Assembly: GCA_026214975.1 (NCBI GenBank)
Contig: CM047805.1
Coordinates: forward strand, 65,449,383 to 65,513,382
Direction of reading: 5' to 3'
Length of the DNA stretch: 64,000 nucleotides
Source: Gentiana macrophylla
Lineage: Eukaryota; Streptophyta; Magnoliopsida; Gentianales; Gentianaceae
Below are positions 46,237 to 59,881 of this stretch, one piece after another. The position numbers were made by a program, and so were the translations under genes. A model generated the notes under the pieces. That model was not told where the DNA came from, ran no database searches, and saw nothing but the letters and a program-made list of their open reading frames with translations. Positions within the stretch are counted from its first letter, which is position 1. Each line of letters starts with the position of its first letter.

Positions 46237-47851
46237 TGTCTCGGATTTTATCAACAGAAAAAAAAACAACAAGTAATAAATTATAAATCCGGTATACCCC
46301 AAGTGCAGGGATCGAAGTATAGCAACTAATACCGGGTCGATCTCACAGGGAATCGGGGTTGTTGATTCTAGTTTTTATTTAATTAACCTAAATATGTCAC
46401 GACTACTACTACTAAAAAGATAAGAAAACTGTTAAGAACTATAACATAAAACGAAATTAACAATGAAAATAACGAAAGTAAACTGGACAGAAGATCGAAA
46501 ACTAAATCCAGGAAAATAGGGTTACGAACAAGATAACTAAACTACTTTTTTTTCTATAACTAATATGCAATAAAAATTGTAACTTCACTAAGCAAAACGA
46601 TCACAAGTGATTAATCAATAATTTAACGAACGAACAAGCTATTGATCCACCAATCCTACAACAATCAATTCCTATCTAGATTATCTCACGGTTTTTAACA
46701 AAGTTGTGATTCACCTAACAAAGGTATGAACTCCTAATCTCTTAGAAAAGTTCGCCTATCAATCTTTTATCTTTCGATCCTAAAGATTAATGCTTTCAAA
46801 TCAAAGGTGTAAGATTTCTCAATCTAGCGACCTAGAAATTCAACCTAATCAACTCTCGTTATTTTTAGGTTAAAGATCTAACCTTTATCATGGTGATCTA
46901 AGGTTTAACATGATTCTCATCAAAATCAAACAATCAAACATGCAACGATCTCTCGATGTAATTGCATAAAAACGAACAAAACGATAATAAAGGTACAACT
47001 TTGATAAGAAAAACTCACAAGATAATCAAGAAACGAAACTGAATTGTTGATAGGATGACTTCACAATGCTTGTTCCAAAATCCTTTAGCCTCTAAACATC
47101 ACTTGAAAGCTCGAAATTGCTTGAATAGAGTACATAAATTCGAAGGATCTAACTAAGAGTTAAAAAGCATAAAATTTGATCTAAGAAAGATGAAAAACTA
47201 AGCTAAGCCGCCCCTTAGGGTTATTATGGCCGCCTAGACAAATTAGGGTATATAATGATGTGAAAAACGCGACTATTTATAAGAAAATAAGTCGGTTTCA
47301 GCAAAGGCGGCGCTTGGACGCCCGTCCAAAAGAGTGAACGCCCGTCCAGTCATGCATAAAAACTTCGAGTCGGGCCGAGCTGGATCAGACGCCCGTCCTT
47401 TATAAAAATAGACGCTCGTTCATCAATTTTGTCAAAACTCTGATCTGATTTCTTCTGCCTAGACGCCCGTCCAAGAAGGTGGACGCCCGTCCAGCAGACG
47501 GAACTTCAAACGTGCGTTCAGTTTACTTCAAATCCGATTTTTCCATCTCTATCTTCAATCAACTTCATCCTTATCCTATATAAATCCGATCTTTGTCACC
47601 TCTTAATCCTCTTTTTAAACCAATTTCGTGCATCTACAAGATAAATAAAACATTGCAAAGTGTAATAACATTCAAATCAATAGAAAATCAACAATAAAAC
47701 ACATAAATCCACTAACTTTGCGAATAAATCGTTTCAAACCTCACTTGCTCAATAAACCAATAAAACACTCAACTTCTATGCAAATTATATAAATATGGAG
47801 GAAATTATTACGAAATATAACATTATAAATCACATAAAATCACCCTAAACA
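46237..47851 (-). mobile_element. 3' LTR of element G
   Basis: 1615 bp; on the minus strand it begins TGTTTAGGGTGATTTTATG and ends ATAAAATCCGAGACA. A dyad array (47316-47519) lies upstream of a TATA box (TTATAAATAG, about 47274-47283). Related to the solo LTRs at 6964-8541 and 9184-10720. Confidence 0.88.
47316..47519 (-). promoter_or_regulatory. Phased dyad array in the G LTR U3
   Basis: Units start at 47316, 47336, 47387, 47410, 47461, 47481 and 47508. Three pairs have gaps of 20, 23 and 20 bp, and pair-to-pair starts are 71 and 74 bp apart. The core is GACGCCCGTC with A/G and C/T flanks. The nearest unit is about 35 bp from the TATA box. Confidence 0.72.
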
Positions 47852-49389
47852 ACTCCCCCACACTTATCTTTTGCTCGTCCCGAGCAAAACAAAACAAGAT
47901 CTAGGCTCGGAAAAAGGGTAGACATTTCAGCAAGTATAAAGCATATTCAATAAATCAGAAGTTCACCCCTGTGTGTGTGCAAAGCCATAGTAAACTTCCA
48001 CTAAGTCCAAACTTGAAATTTATTCCAAGCAACTAGCCAATACCCCATTCAAACTAGAAATAAATGATACTTATAACATGCACCCTACAAAACGTAACAT
48101 ATCCCGAAAAGGATGATAGAATACATTTAGGACCTTTCTGACATACTCAGAGGACAATCCCTACAACATATCTGTCAGTTTATACTAGGGATAAGGTAGA
48201 CGATAACTTAGTCTTATATCAATCCATACCAACACTTTTCGTAAGTTGATTTAATCATCATTCACATTTATACGCACATTAGAATGAGCTATTGCCCGTC
48301 ATAGTAGAATAGGACATTCGAGTTATACCCTACCGTACTCAAATCATAAGGCAGATTCTTCTGACTGTCGTGAGCTTTTGGTCATCATAGTGGTATAGGA
48401 CATTCGAGATATGACCTACCTCACTCCAATCATCGACCAGCTTCCGACACACCCGATTAATTCAATTTTATTTGTTTTTTAAACATACCTTTTAAAGAAC
48501 AATAATTACGTTTCACTTATCACATTCAAACCGAAGATATTCACAGTATGTCATACTCCGGCTCTAAACACAAACTATTATAATTCCCACGATATGTACA
48601 TTAGCACTAAGCACAAGATGCTTATAAGATAATCAAACATTACTAATCTGAATGGGTATAGCTTTATAATTTAGCTCATCGTTCAATATGGCTCGTGAAA
48701 TGTATGTCGGGTGAAACAACTAACTTACTAAACATACGGTATACAGCATCAATGAATATTAAAACCGAACAAAAAAATATGCATTGCTTACTCGGGACAA
48801 AAACAAAAAATTGAAAATTTTTAGCTCATTTCTCAGCATAGAATAATAATAAATTAAGCAAATGATAGATACACATAACCATTCCCCTCCCCCACACTTA
48901 AACGACAACATGTCCTCAGGTTGTGCAGAATTTAAAAAGAAATAAAGTACTTAGCTGATTTGTATAGATATTCGAAACGTTGGTCAGGCCGGAGCATGAA
49001 AAGGCCAACGTGTCAGCGTGATGTAAAAGCTAGCTCGACAAAACAACTAGAAATATGCCTGCACGACTCGACAAACACGGGAAAATCTCGGGGAAAATGG
49101 GGAAATTATACCATAATGAAAGAAATGAAAGATAACGAAAGGATAAGGTAAAATCGAATTAGATCAAAAGATAAAACATTCAATACAATGAAAATCGAAA
49201 GCATAGTAATGTCAAATACAAATGAAAGTACGAAATGCCTTAAGGCTTACATGATTCATCGAGAAAAATATAGCAACGAGAACCGACAGTAGCTAACATG
49301 AAAAGTATAATGAATCAAGTAAAGAAAAGTAGTAGGAAAATACAAGCATCTCATCAAAAATACAGAAGCTAGAATCAGAAACATAAGAA
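47852..49389 (-). mobile_element. 3' untranslated region of G with two polypurine tracts
   Basis: On the minus strand, GATAAGTGTGGGGGAGT (47868-47852) abuts the LTR, and TTAAGTGTGGGGGAGG (48902-48887) lies about 1.03 kb upstream. The preceding CTCGGGACGAGCAAAA block is typical of Tat/Athila elements. Between the tracts an imperfect duplication of about 45 bp occurs at about 48298 and 48377. No coding frame is seen. Confidence 0.78.
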
Positions 49390-49841
49390 TCAGGTCTGCC
49401 CAGGTGCTGTAGAATCACCAGCAGGAGGTGCTCCACCTGTAGGAGTAGTAGAAGGTCCAGCTTGTGTAGTGGTAGTCCTCCCTGCCGTGTCAACTTGCTC
49501 CTCATCAGAAGACGAATCAGATTCATGAAGAACATCCGCAATGGCTTGCTCGATGTCGTCAGAGAAAACGTAATCCATAGTACTCGAATTGAAGACTCTG
49601 TCGTCCCTCGGAGGACGGCCCTCACTTATGCAACGTAAGATAGTCAGGATATTGTTCTGGGACGTTCTCATGTCCTCCATCCAGTTCCGTATACTATTAG
49701 CCATACTCAGACGCATCCGAACCGATGGAGACAAAGAAGGAAGGGAAGATGCTTGAGGTGGTACATAAGATGATCCAGGCTCATGTGCTACCTCAATCTC
49801 AGTCTGACTAGAAGATTTCACTTTCTCCCGCTGCAAGTACC
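49390..49841 (-). CDS. 3' exon-like piece of the G ORF (acidic Ser/Thr/Pro tail), left of insertion B
   Basis: 148 codons open without a start codon; the frame is continuous with 58808-59881 once B and one copy of its target duplication are discounted. It encodes a Ser/Pro-rich spacer, a helical stretch (residues 40-75 of this piece), an acidic patch (ESDSSSDEEQ) and a Thr/Gly/Pro-rich end. The tail has no known domain. The stop is at 49390. Confidence 0.8.
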
Positions 49842-51513
49842 TGAAGGATGCAGGTTCTTAGATCTAAACGAATTAGATCTACGCGCAGCGGATGGATCAT
49901 GATTTATATATCACAACACATAATTAAAGGATTTAAACTACTACAAGGGGGTTAAGTTTATCGTACCAAAAGTGGGAAGAGAAGCCAAGACCTTCCAATG
50001 TGTTCTCCAAACGGTGGTTGGTGGACACCGATCCTTGGATTTGAAACCTCCTTGATATGCTTTCAAGAAAAACTCCAAGTTTTTCTTCAACCAAAAAACC
50101 CAAGACAAGAAACAAATTTTGCTTGTCCCTTTTGTCTTGGAAGATCTCTCTTTATATAGGAGAGTAAATCCTTGACCTCCAAGTTTCTAATTAATTAAAT
50201 AAATAATTAAAAAGAAATCACAATAAAGGATAATTCCATTTATAAAAGATTGTGATTAATCAATCAATCAATTACAAATCAATTATCTTTTATTAATTAA
50301 TTATTTAACAAGTAAATAATTAATCACACAAGAAAATAAATTCTTGCCCTTTTAATAGCTAGGAGGCGCCACACACCAGGGTTTAGGCCCACAGAAAATG
50401 TCATTTGTGTGTATTATATTATTCAGCCTAACTAAATAATATTTTGCATATCAATTAATTAGCCCAGCCAATTAATTATTACTGAGGCCCAAAAACAGGA
50501 AAAACATCCGAATTACAGGAGCCACATCGGGGACCATGGACCTATAACCGATAGCTCAATAATTAATTATTCATCGAATGAATAAGTACATTAATTATTA
50601 ATTCCGGGATTACGCCACCATAAACCCGAAACTGAACTCTACCGATTATAGATGTATACTTATACTCAACCCATAGAGTGAATAAGCGTCCATTGATATA
50701 ATCACTACATACGGATTAACCCTCCATAGACTGTCCATTCTGAGTGGGAAGTCTCCGTGAACTGACTCGAGAATATCTTATCCTTATTTACCATTAACCC
50801 CTGTTGATCAATTAGCACACATATCGACTAGTAGCTAATTAGTCAAATGTGAACTCCGGGATCGATCACTTTCTTAGGGCTAACAAATAAAGGGATCTGT
50901 CTCTCTACTTCCCGCAGAAGAAGGAATGGATTCCATGTCTGTGAAAATCAGAACTACTCACTCATCCGGAGATAGTGCCAATGAGAAGTGGCTTGGAACA
51001 CATATTTAAGTGAACCGTAACTAACACATCAAACACTACCCGGGACAAGCAAAGCACCTCGTGATCACCTCGGATTAAGGTTGATCCATATATGATCATC
51101 TAATGATTTAATAAGATTCCTCGATTACGGAATTATATCGAAAAAAGCAGATTAAATCGGTCCGATCTATATGAATGCCATCATATATAAATGCCCCACG
51201 TAGGTACCCTCTACCGACAGTCCGGATAAGACTATCACACCCTAAGGTGTTCTGGGCGCATTATTGGTGTTTTAATCGAGAGACCTTAAACTCTGATTAA
51301 GTTCACCACGGACTAACAATTTAAGTATATCACCACTAACTCAATCCTCACGTGCATGCCATACACTGAGTTAAGCGGTTACATACTGATATACTTAGGG
51401 TTTGCAGTAGTGTATTATTTACAAGCACAAAGCAAGTAATAAGGTGAGATAAAATCTGTCATCCATTGTTAAAATCAATTACACAAATTGTCTTTCGGGC
51501 ACTACACCTAACA
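49842..51513 (-). mobile_element. 3' LTR of element B
   Basis: 1672 bp. A minus-strand TATA box (CCTATATAAA) lies near 50151-50160. It lacks the ~48-bp block containing a poly-G run that is present in the other LTR at 57364-57411. Confidence 0.9.
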
Positions 51514-52539
51514 ATCTCCCACTTGCACGAAATGACAAGCAACGATTGTTTTTAGAGCACACCCTTTCTCATCTTATTCACAATACTCTCCCACTTGCTC
51601 TAAAAGCAGATGAGACATATCCATCAATGTCGTACCCTCCAAGCACTCGACTTGGTACATCGATTAGCTAGGTTGTCGACTCGAGACGATCTTTAGGATT
51701 GAAACGTAGCGGTCCTTCCAATCAAAGCGGTACTCTCTCTCAATATGCTTTTGACTCTTTATGATCGAGAAGATCCTTCTAAGCTATCTCTTCTTGTTTT
51801 CACGATGAAGTGATATCGGCTTATCGGACACGGAATTACTTCCAGACCAAAAAGGAAATTCTAAGCACTATGAGTAAACACTGAGCCCGAGATCAACTTA
51901 ATGATCATCCTTAATCTGACTACAAGTCAGAATCAGTGTAGTCAACCATATTCAAGTTTGCACTGAATATACAAGCATATGATTCCTCGTTCTCTAAAGA
52001 TACTTGAGGACGTACTAAACCGCTATTCAATGCTCGAATCCGAGATTTGATTGCAATTGACTCGTGTTAAGCTGACTTGCCCTTATCCCAGAGAGACTCA
52101 ATCCCATTTTCTCTTTATCCGAAGATTTGGAGAATCATTCCTGAGAGGTAAGGTAGGACTACTCTCGTTGAATGTTGCATACGTATATGCATGATCATCT
52201 TAACCAATAAGACGGATGGGATAGCCAATGACTCATTCTTATGAATTTGACCGAATCAAATTCTTAGAATATAGTCCAATTCTCTCATCCAGAGAATCTT
52301 GGCGTGTCAGTTTCCGACTTCAGATAGCACACCCATGTTGTTTCCAACCGTTTTAGTGTTATCATTTATGAACACTAATACTATCGCTACATTACCAATA
52401 TTGATATCCGATCTACGAAAAACTTATCATTATTTTGGTCAAGTCCACATATTTTAAAACATGTGACTTTTGAATGACCGAGAGGTTCTCTTAAATCCAC
52501 AAAGGATATAAGCCATGGCATGAGCCTCCTACCAAAGGT

Positions 52540-52800
52540 TCTTTCTCGAATGAATTAAGATATCGTTAGTCTCGCAAAAAGGTCTTAGGGAATCACCCCT
52601 ATCTTACGCTTTGTAACGAATCCGTTATTCATTCTTAGCTAAAACCTTCGCTCGAATGAATTCAGATTTCGTTGTTCGGCAAGAAAGTCTCAGGGAATCA
52701 CCCCTATTTTCTGCTTTCTAACGAAATCTAGCAAGGCGAGTGGTAAGAGAGTTCAAGGTTTGGTTAACTCTCTACTTGTCGAGGAATCACCCCTATACCA
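52540..52800. repeat. Imperfect threefold repeat in B
   Basis: The phrase AGGGAATCACCCCTAT, or a close form, occurs three times (about 52587, 52693 and 52780). The first two are preceded by a similar CGAATGAATT...TCGTT segment, giving a period of about 106 bp. Confidence 0.7.
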
Positions 52801-55789
52801 CTCAACTTTGTATTTGAAAGTTTAAACTTTCCTATTCATTCGACTCTTTTACGTGTGTAGATCCAATTGCTCTAATGGACTGAGACACTCAGGTGGTTCT
52901 ACAAGAGGCTGAACAGAACTGGAGTACCAAAACTCCATTCACAGGGTTAAGGTTTTCAAACCAACCTCTATAATTAGAATCCTATATAGCCCACCAAGAG
53001 CCATAGGTTATCAATCACCCCAGCAGATTATAAAGTCCACAAAATCACAATAGGTCAACGGTTAAACCATACTCCCACTGTGTCTTGGGTGGATTGACAT
53101 TCTGATCTAGTAGTATTTATCAGTGTAATCACCAACAACCGATGTTGGACGTGGTCTGATTAAATCAGATAGTAACTACCTTTGGGTAACCGTACTCCAA
53201 GGTTTAAGGTTGTTACTTATAGATTCTATCGAAGGCTTGTGATGATTCAACCGTCACTTTCGATCTCTAGAATCTTATAATCAACCTTCACTCGTCTCAT
53301 TAAGATATTTCACGAACAATCACAATCTGAACGTATGCGCAAAATCTCCAGTCCTACCTTCAAGCATTAAATGCTAAATGCCTACATTTATGGAAGTGGT
53401 GTGAACCGAATTCACTCATTATCCATAAATTCACTGGCATCTTCTAGGTAGACTTCTCGGTTTACATTATAATGTTAACCGTTATTTTGCAACCAATTAT
53501 CTTAATCGAGTTTAATAGTGTATTGTAGCACATTAATAACTATATCAGGCAAGTCTATGGTTTCTTCCTCAGTGAGAAACATTCCACTAGGAGGCAGGCC
53601 GAGCATCAGTCCCAAGACTATGCGATAGCCTATTTCTGAGCATGGAATACTCTATTCTCTGCTAAAATCAGAGACTCCTCCTCATATTCTTTTGATAAAC
53701 TAAATCACATTTCGAGTAGTTATCAGACAAAATGTCACCACTCAAAAAACTCCCACTAGCTTGTATCTCTCACTAGACCCCGAAGGTCATGGTGAACAAG
53801 CTATGTTACCCCTTCAAATCTATTACCCTTTCCCGATTGAAAGAAAACTTAGTCATTGTTCCTTTGAGATAGTGTTCCTAGATTGGGAGATAGGAATCAC
53901 CCTTAGCCAGTCGTCAGGTCTTATCTCTAGGATATATGCACTAATTAATAGATATTGAAAGGTTGCTTATCTTAATACGGAAACCTTTTACCTTTAATAG
54001 TTTTAGATGTGTTATACTTATTCAGCTTTTCTTAGTGGTTCTGACTTTATCAAACAAAAGTCCGAGTCTTGGATTCGTACTACAAATGTCATATTCACTT
54101 TCTATGAGGCAACAATATATCGAGTTGAAAGTGAATCCATTTGTTTCAACGAACCAGAAGCGAGAAAAATAAATTTTTCGTGATATTCAAGGATAGAATC
54201 AAATTCATTTCCTTATATCACTCCCACTATTCTATTTGAAATTGCGCCCGTTGTTACTCTATTAATCGTTAATGCACAACTTCCTTGTTCTTCCAAAGAA
54301 CTAAGCTATCGAGTCAAGTTACTCGGTTATGAAAGTCGCTAAGGATTCATTGGTTAGTGATCTGAAATCACTTTCCTTATCCTATACTTTCTTTAATTAA
54401 TATTTCGGTTTAGCCTTAAAACTTTAGTTAAGATGATTAACACTTATAGACATTCTTTCCCATTCTTAACTTTCCTTAAAAGGAAACAGTCTTGAACTAG
54501 AAGTTCTTTAGAGTAGACACTACTCGTGAACTGTGGGATGTCTAATGAAAGTATTACCCAGTGGGACTAATTTTCTAATAGATTAGAAAAACATAGGATA
54601 AAAGCTCCCACTAGTTTATCGGTTCCAAATACCGTCTAACTAGCGACACTTTAACTTGTGATTCTCCAATTTTTCTATTAGAAAATTTCTCGTGTAGACA
54701 CTACACAATTAAAATTCACTAGAATAATTTTATCGTCCCAATCATCTTTCAAACTAAATACGGTTGTCTCTCGTTCTGCACGAGTGACAGCAGTGACATG
54801 TCTATTTACGTCACTTAAGTTTTGAAGGCTTTAAGAGAAATATCTCTTCCGAAAAATTAATCGCATGTGAGATTAATAAATACAACGTTCTAGTTACTTA
54901 CCACTTTTTTAACGAAGTCATTACTAGTCAATTTTACACTAGCGATCTAGCACTTAGAGAGAGATATATAATGATTGTAAATAAAATTGAGAAAATAAAT
55001 CCAAATCATACACTACTAAAATTTTAGGAACATAAACTAAGTACTTATAGTCTATCCTACCGTTCCAAGGATTTAATCTAATGCCTCAATGCCGCCCTTA
55101 GGTAAGGTCAAAGAGTTTTGAATTAATATTAAAAATCGATTGAGAATCGAACATCTCATTTGTGATCGTCAATCACCTTTCCTTTTCAGACAAGGTACTA
55201 CCAAAAATACCCTTTATGAGTGTGACCCACTGTCTCGATTTTTAGGTAGACCCGAGTGTGCCGCCTTAGGGTCGGTTAGTGACCCGACGAGTACCCAAAA
55301 TCCTATCCTTTCGGAGACCAAGCCTTGAATTTTGATAGCGGTGAAGGCCTTCCTTAGGGAGGCCGGTCCCAGCCGGCACGAGGGCGTCACCATTCTCTCA
55401 CGTTGCTTGTGTCAGCAAGTGAGAGGCCGTGGGGTCGGTTTGTCGCCTCTCCGCTCCCACTCAATATTTTGAAAAAGTGATGGGTTTACTGATCACGTTT
55501 TTGGACTTGATGTTACATTAAGGAACAATAAATCATAGGCCCGAATGTTGTCGGTTATGTGGGGTAGCTCACCCGACCTATTCGTTAGAACATATGTGGC
55601 CGTCGGACGGGTCAAGGCTAGGAGAGGTCCGTTGAGCCGTAGTAGCTCTTCGGATGGCTCAGTATTGCCAGACCCCCGTGCAAACACCACACGTGGAGGG
55701 TGAAGTCGATTGAGCCGTAGCTACTGTTGACCACCCAACCGTGGTTAAACCACTTTCGAACCTGTTTGCCCGTGATTATCCAATCCTTA

Positions 55790-55871
55790 AACATCAAACT
55801 TTCACGTAGACACTACGGAATAAAAACGTAAACATCAAACTTTCACGTAGACACTACAGAACAAAAACGTA
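55790..55871. repeat. 41-bp direct tandem duplication in B
   Basis: Two adjacent copies (55790-55830 and 55831-55871) that start AACATCAAACTTTCACG and differ at two positions. Confidence 0.9.
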
Positions 55872-57087
55872 ATCTCGTCTTAGGTAAGGTGGAATTCACC
55901 GAGAATCCAACACCTTAACCACGAGGTTTCGGGATTTTACTCCTTATGCTTTCGCAGAGTGGGATTCACCGAGAATCCATCACCCAACCTCGACGATTGA
56001 AAAAACCCGTGTTCCTCGGTTTTTACCCTAATTAGTTTCTAAATAATATCAAACAATTAATTAAAACTAATTGTGTGTTTTATACATGCCTAACTAATTC
56101 CTCGAATTAATTTCTACATGTATGCATATGGAGTGGAATTCATGATATGATGCATGTCATGGCAATTTTCCGGTTCTACTCATACAATCTACACATGTAT
56201 ACTAGTGCGGAAAATAAACACCGAGATGGACCGTTGGCACCCCCGTAACTAATCTATTCGAAAATAAATTAAAACCCTAATCTACAGCTGTTGAGAATCT
56301 TCGACAATCGGCATATCAAACGAACTTGGATCGGGACGAAACTTTCCAGATCTGATCTTCATTCTTCGGACTTCAAGATGGACGGTCGGATCGGAGCTTT
56401 GACTTGTCAATCTTCTCCAGTGAGCCGCCCAACTTGTTGCTGAATCTTACTTTTTCAACAGCGCATCAGAGACTTCCCGAGGCCGATCGGGATCGAGATG
56501 AATCCCGATCGATCTGAAATTTTTATTCTACGTCAAAAACTCCATGATATGCGATCTGACCGGTCGGATTTTAATTTTAACGGTCCAATTGGTCCCAGAA
56601 AATCGAAGAAGTCACAGTTAGGGTTTCTGTGAATCCTGCGTTTTTCTGTTACAGCAGCCACTTCGCAGCAACGAACGGAAACCCAAACGGACTCTGATCG
56701 ACACCAAAATTTGTGGGATTGTTCATCCACTTCTAATCTTAAATCTGACCGGAGGGATCTTCGTTTTAACGGCTCAAACAACGGAAAAAACGAAAACACT
56801 ATACAGATACTAAACAGATCTATTTACAGGAATTTAAACTTGCAATAATAAATAAATTACATAATTTCCTATACTCATATGAACGAATTTTCATCGTTTA
56901 TATGAGTTTACAATAGATCTAACGGGAAAACGGTGCCAACCCCAATCCATCTCTTCAACCATAGCAATTTAAAAATTATTAATGCATAATAATAAGTAAA
57001 ATATCACCTACATGCAATTCCACTCCTTTAAATCGTTTAACTACGATTATGATTATATAAATCGTGGAACCTTGCTCTGATACCACA

Positions 57088-58807
57088 TGAAGGATGCAGG
57101 TTCTTAGATCTAAACGAATTAGATCTACGCGCAGCGGATGGATCACGATTTATATATCACAACACATAATTAAAGGATTTAAACTACTACAAGGGGGTTA
57201 AGTTTATCTTACCAATAGTGGGAAGAGAAGCCAAGACCTTCCAATGTGTTCTCCAAACGGTGGTTGGTGGACACCGATCCTTGGATTTGAAACCTCCTTG
57301 ATATGCTTTCAAGAAAAACTCCAAGTTTTTCTTCAACCAAAAAACCCAAGACAAGAAACAAATTTTTCTCTCTTTATTCTAGTGTGTGGGGGGGGGGGGG
57401 GGGTGCGAAATTTTGCTTGTCCCTTTTGTCTTGGAAGAACTCTCTTTATATAGGAGAGTAAATCCTTGACCTCCAAGTTTCTAATTAATTAAATAAATAA
57501 TTAAAAAGAAATCACAATAAAGGATAATTCCATTTATAAAAGATTGTGATTAATCAATCAATCAATTACAAATCAATTATCTTTTATTAATTAATTATTT
57601 AACAAGTAAATAATTAATCACACAAGAAAATAAATTCTTGCCCTTTTAATAGCTAGAGGCGCCACACACAGGTTTAGGCCCACGAAAATGTCTTTTTTGT
57701 GTGTATTATATTATTCAAACCCAACTAAATAATATTTTGCATATCAATTAATTAGCCCAGCCAATTAATTATTACTGAGGCCCAAAAACAGGAAAAACAT
57801 CCGAATTACAGGAGCCACATCGGGGACCATAGACCTATAACCAGTAGCTCCAATAATTAATTATTCATCGAACAGAATAAGTACATTAATTATTAATTCC
57901 GGGATTACGCCACCATAAACCCGAAACTGAACTCTACCGATTATAGATGTATACTTATACTCAACCCATATAGTGAATAAGCGTCCATTGATATAATCAC
58001 TACATACGGATTAACCCTCCATAGACTGTCCATTCTGAGTGGGAAGTCTCCGTGAACCCGACTCAGAATATCTTATCCTTATTTACCATTAACCCCCTGA
58101 TGATCAATTAGCACACATATCTGACTAGTAGCTAATTAGTCAAATGTGAACTCCCGGGATCGATCACTTTCTTAGGGCTAACAAATAAGGGGACCGTCTC
58201 TCTACTTCCCGCAGGAAGGAATGGATTCCATGTCTGTGAAAATCAGAACTACTCACTCATCTAGAGATAGTGCCAATGAGAAGTGGCTTGGAACACATAT
58301 TTAAGTGAACCGTAACTAACACATCAAACACTACCCCGGGACAAGCAAGACACCGTGATCACCTCAGATTAAGGTTGATCCATATATGATCATCTAATGA
58401 TTTAATAAGATTCCTCGATTACGGAATTATATCGAGAAAACAGATTAAATCGGTCCATCTATATGAATGCCATCATATATAAATGCCCCACGTAGGTACC
58501 TCTACCGACAAATCCGGATAAGACTATCACACCCTAAGGTGTTACAGGCGCATTATTGGTGTTTTAATCGAGAGACCCTAAACTCGATTAAGTTCACCAC
58601 GGACTAACAATTTAAGTATATCACCACTAACTCAATCCTCACGTGCATGCCATACAACTGAGTTAAGCGGTTACATCTTGATATACTTAGGGTTTGCAAA
58701 GTGATGTATTATTTACAAGCACAAAGCAAGTAATAAGGTGAGATAAAATATGTCATCCATTGTTAAAAACAATTACACAAATTGTCTTTCGGGCACTACA
58801 CCTAACA
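57088..58807 (-). mobile_element. 5' LTR of element B
   Basis: 1720 bp. It matches the other LTR but carries an extra ~48 bp (57364-57411) with a run of about 17 G. The extra block is bordered by the short direct repeat AAATTTT, so either it was lost from the other LTR by slippage or it was gained here. Confidence 0.9.
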
Positions 58808-59881
58808 GTACCTTGGATTCTTAGGTTTGTGATCAGTCTTGTACTCGGGAACCCTAGCATCAATGCATAAACTGTGGATCAGATGGGGGCAAATCAAACA
58901 CCTAGCATATACTTTCTGATTCGTTGCTATCTCGTCAAAAATTGCTTGTCCGACATCAACATTCATCTTGAAGTTTAACGCATACAACATCCCGAGGTCA
59001 CCAATGTGAAAATGAGTCAGGTTGTTCTTTGGTAACAACCTGTTCTGAATAAAACGACATTGGACCCTCCAATCCTCCGTCCAACTCGTCGTGACCAACT
59101 CCTTTCTATCTCCGCCCGGTCTGAGTGTCCACGGCACATCCGGGCACACTAACAATCTTAAATCCTCCAACGGATCCTCTCCCGCATCCTGCTTAGCTTT
59201 GATCGCTTCTTCATAGTCTAACTCCTCAAAAGGTGCCAAGTTGTACTTCTCGTTTATAACCTTAGGCGTAAACGGCACCTTTACTCCCCTTACCATCACA
59301 ACTCCGGTTTTCAAATCCGTTTCCGAGCCATTTGCATAAAACTCTCGGACTAACGTAGCATTAACTGGAGTCCTCAGAGTCTTCAACAATGCTCCCCACT
59401 TCCTATCCGTAAGCAGTTTCACAAAAGAGGGATCAACCTTGGTCTCAAGGACGGCTCTCTCGATCAACATAGTCCTCGTAACATAATGCTTATTATACAC
59501 CTCAAAAGCCTTAGGATTAATGAACCTACGAGCCAATGGAATAGAGATAGGGGGTCTCACATTCTGTCTAGCCGGCTCCACTCCCTCAGTTGCTCCCTCG
59601 GTTCTAGTCCTAGGTTCATTTTCATCTCTCTCAGCTTGAGCCTCCGACACCCTAGTCTTCTTCCTCACTAATGGCTCATCATCAGTTTCAGATCCCGACT
59701 CAGACTCATCTCTTAAAGGAACCCTAGGTTGACCTTGAGCAGCCCTAGGAGGATTTTGACGTTCACCAATACGAATGCCTTGGTTCGGATTTACTAAAGT
59801 GGGGTCTACAACCTTTTTCTTCTTAGTAGGTTCATTGGCCACCCCCTTACCATGCCGTTTCAGTACCACTTTACGTACCAT
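58808..59881 (-). CDS. Large ORF of element G, N-terminal part, putative plant transposon protein domain
   Basis: The start is ATG 59881 (MVRKVVLKRHGKG); the frame is open further upstream but without an ATG. Residues 1-120 are basic then Glu/Asp-rich and look disordered, with a KKKK nuclear-signal-like patch. Residues ~125-350 match what I know of the plant-specific Transposase_32 / 'putative plant transposon protein' domain: RRFINPKAFEVYNKHY, LVREFYANG, VKVPFTPKVINEKYNL, HIGDLGMLYAL, CLICPHLIHSLC. That domain is common in Athila/Tat elements; its function is unknown and no catalytic residues are known to me. Insertion B cuts it near residue 357; the frame continues at 49836. The intact product would be about 506 residues. 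Confidence 0.85.

Larger units (their letters stand above)
51514..57087 (-). mobile_element. Interior of LARD B, no coding frames recognised
   Basis: The polypurine tract is at 51514-51526 (minus strand GCAAGTGGGAGAT) and the primer site at 57074-57085. Six-frame reading shows only short ORFs without conserved motifs. Repeats are noted separately at 52540-52800 and 55790-55871. The GC-rich part 55250-55750 is unlike the AT-rich rest. Confidence 0.8.
49842..58807 (-). mobile_element. Element B, non-coding LTR element inserted in the G ORF
   Basis: The 5-bp target duplication GTACC lies at 49837-49841 and 58808-58812. On the minus strand: 5' LTR (58807-57088), primer site TGGTATCAGAGC (57085-57074), 5.6 kb interior, polypurine tract (51526-51514) and 3' LTR (51513-49842). 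The LTR starts TGTTAGGTGTAG and ends GCATCCTTCA. The two LTRs are very similar apart from indels. No gag or pol is recognisable, so it is a LARD in the same broad class as A, with a shared polypurine tract and primer type. Confidence 0.92.

Noticed and set aside
57244..57453. 69-codon + strand frame
   Set aside because: It is inside the B LTR, runs through the poly-G block, and the matching part of the other LTR is not open.
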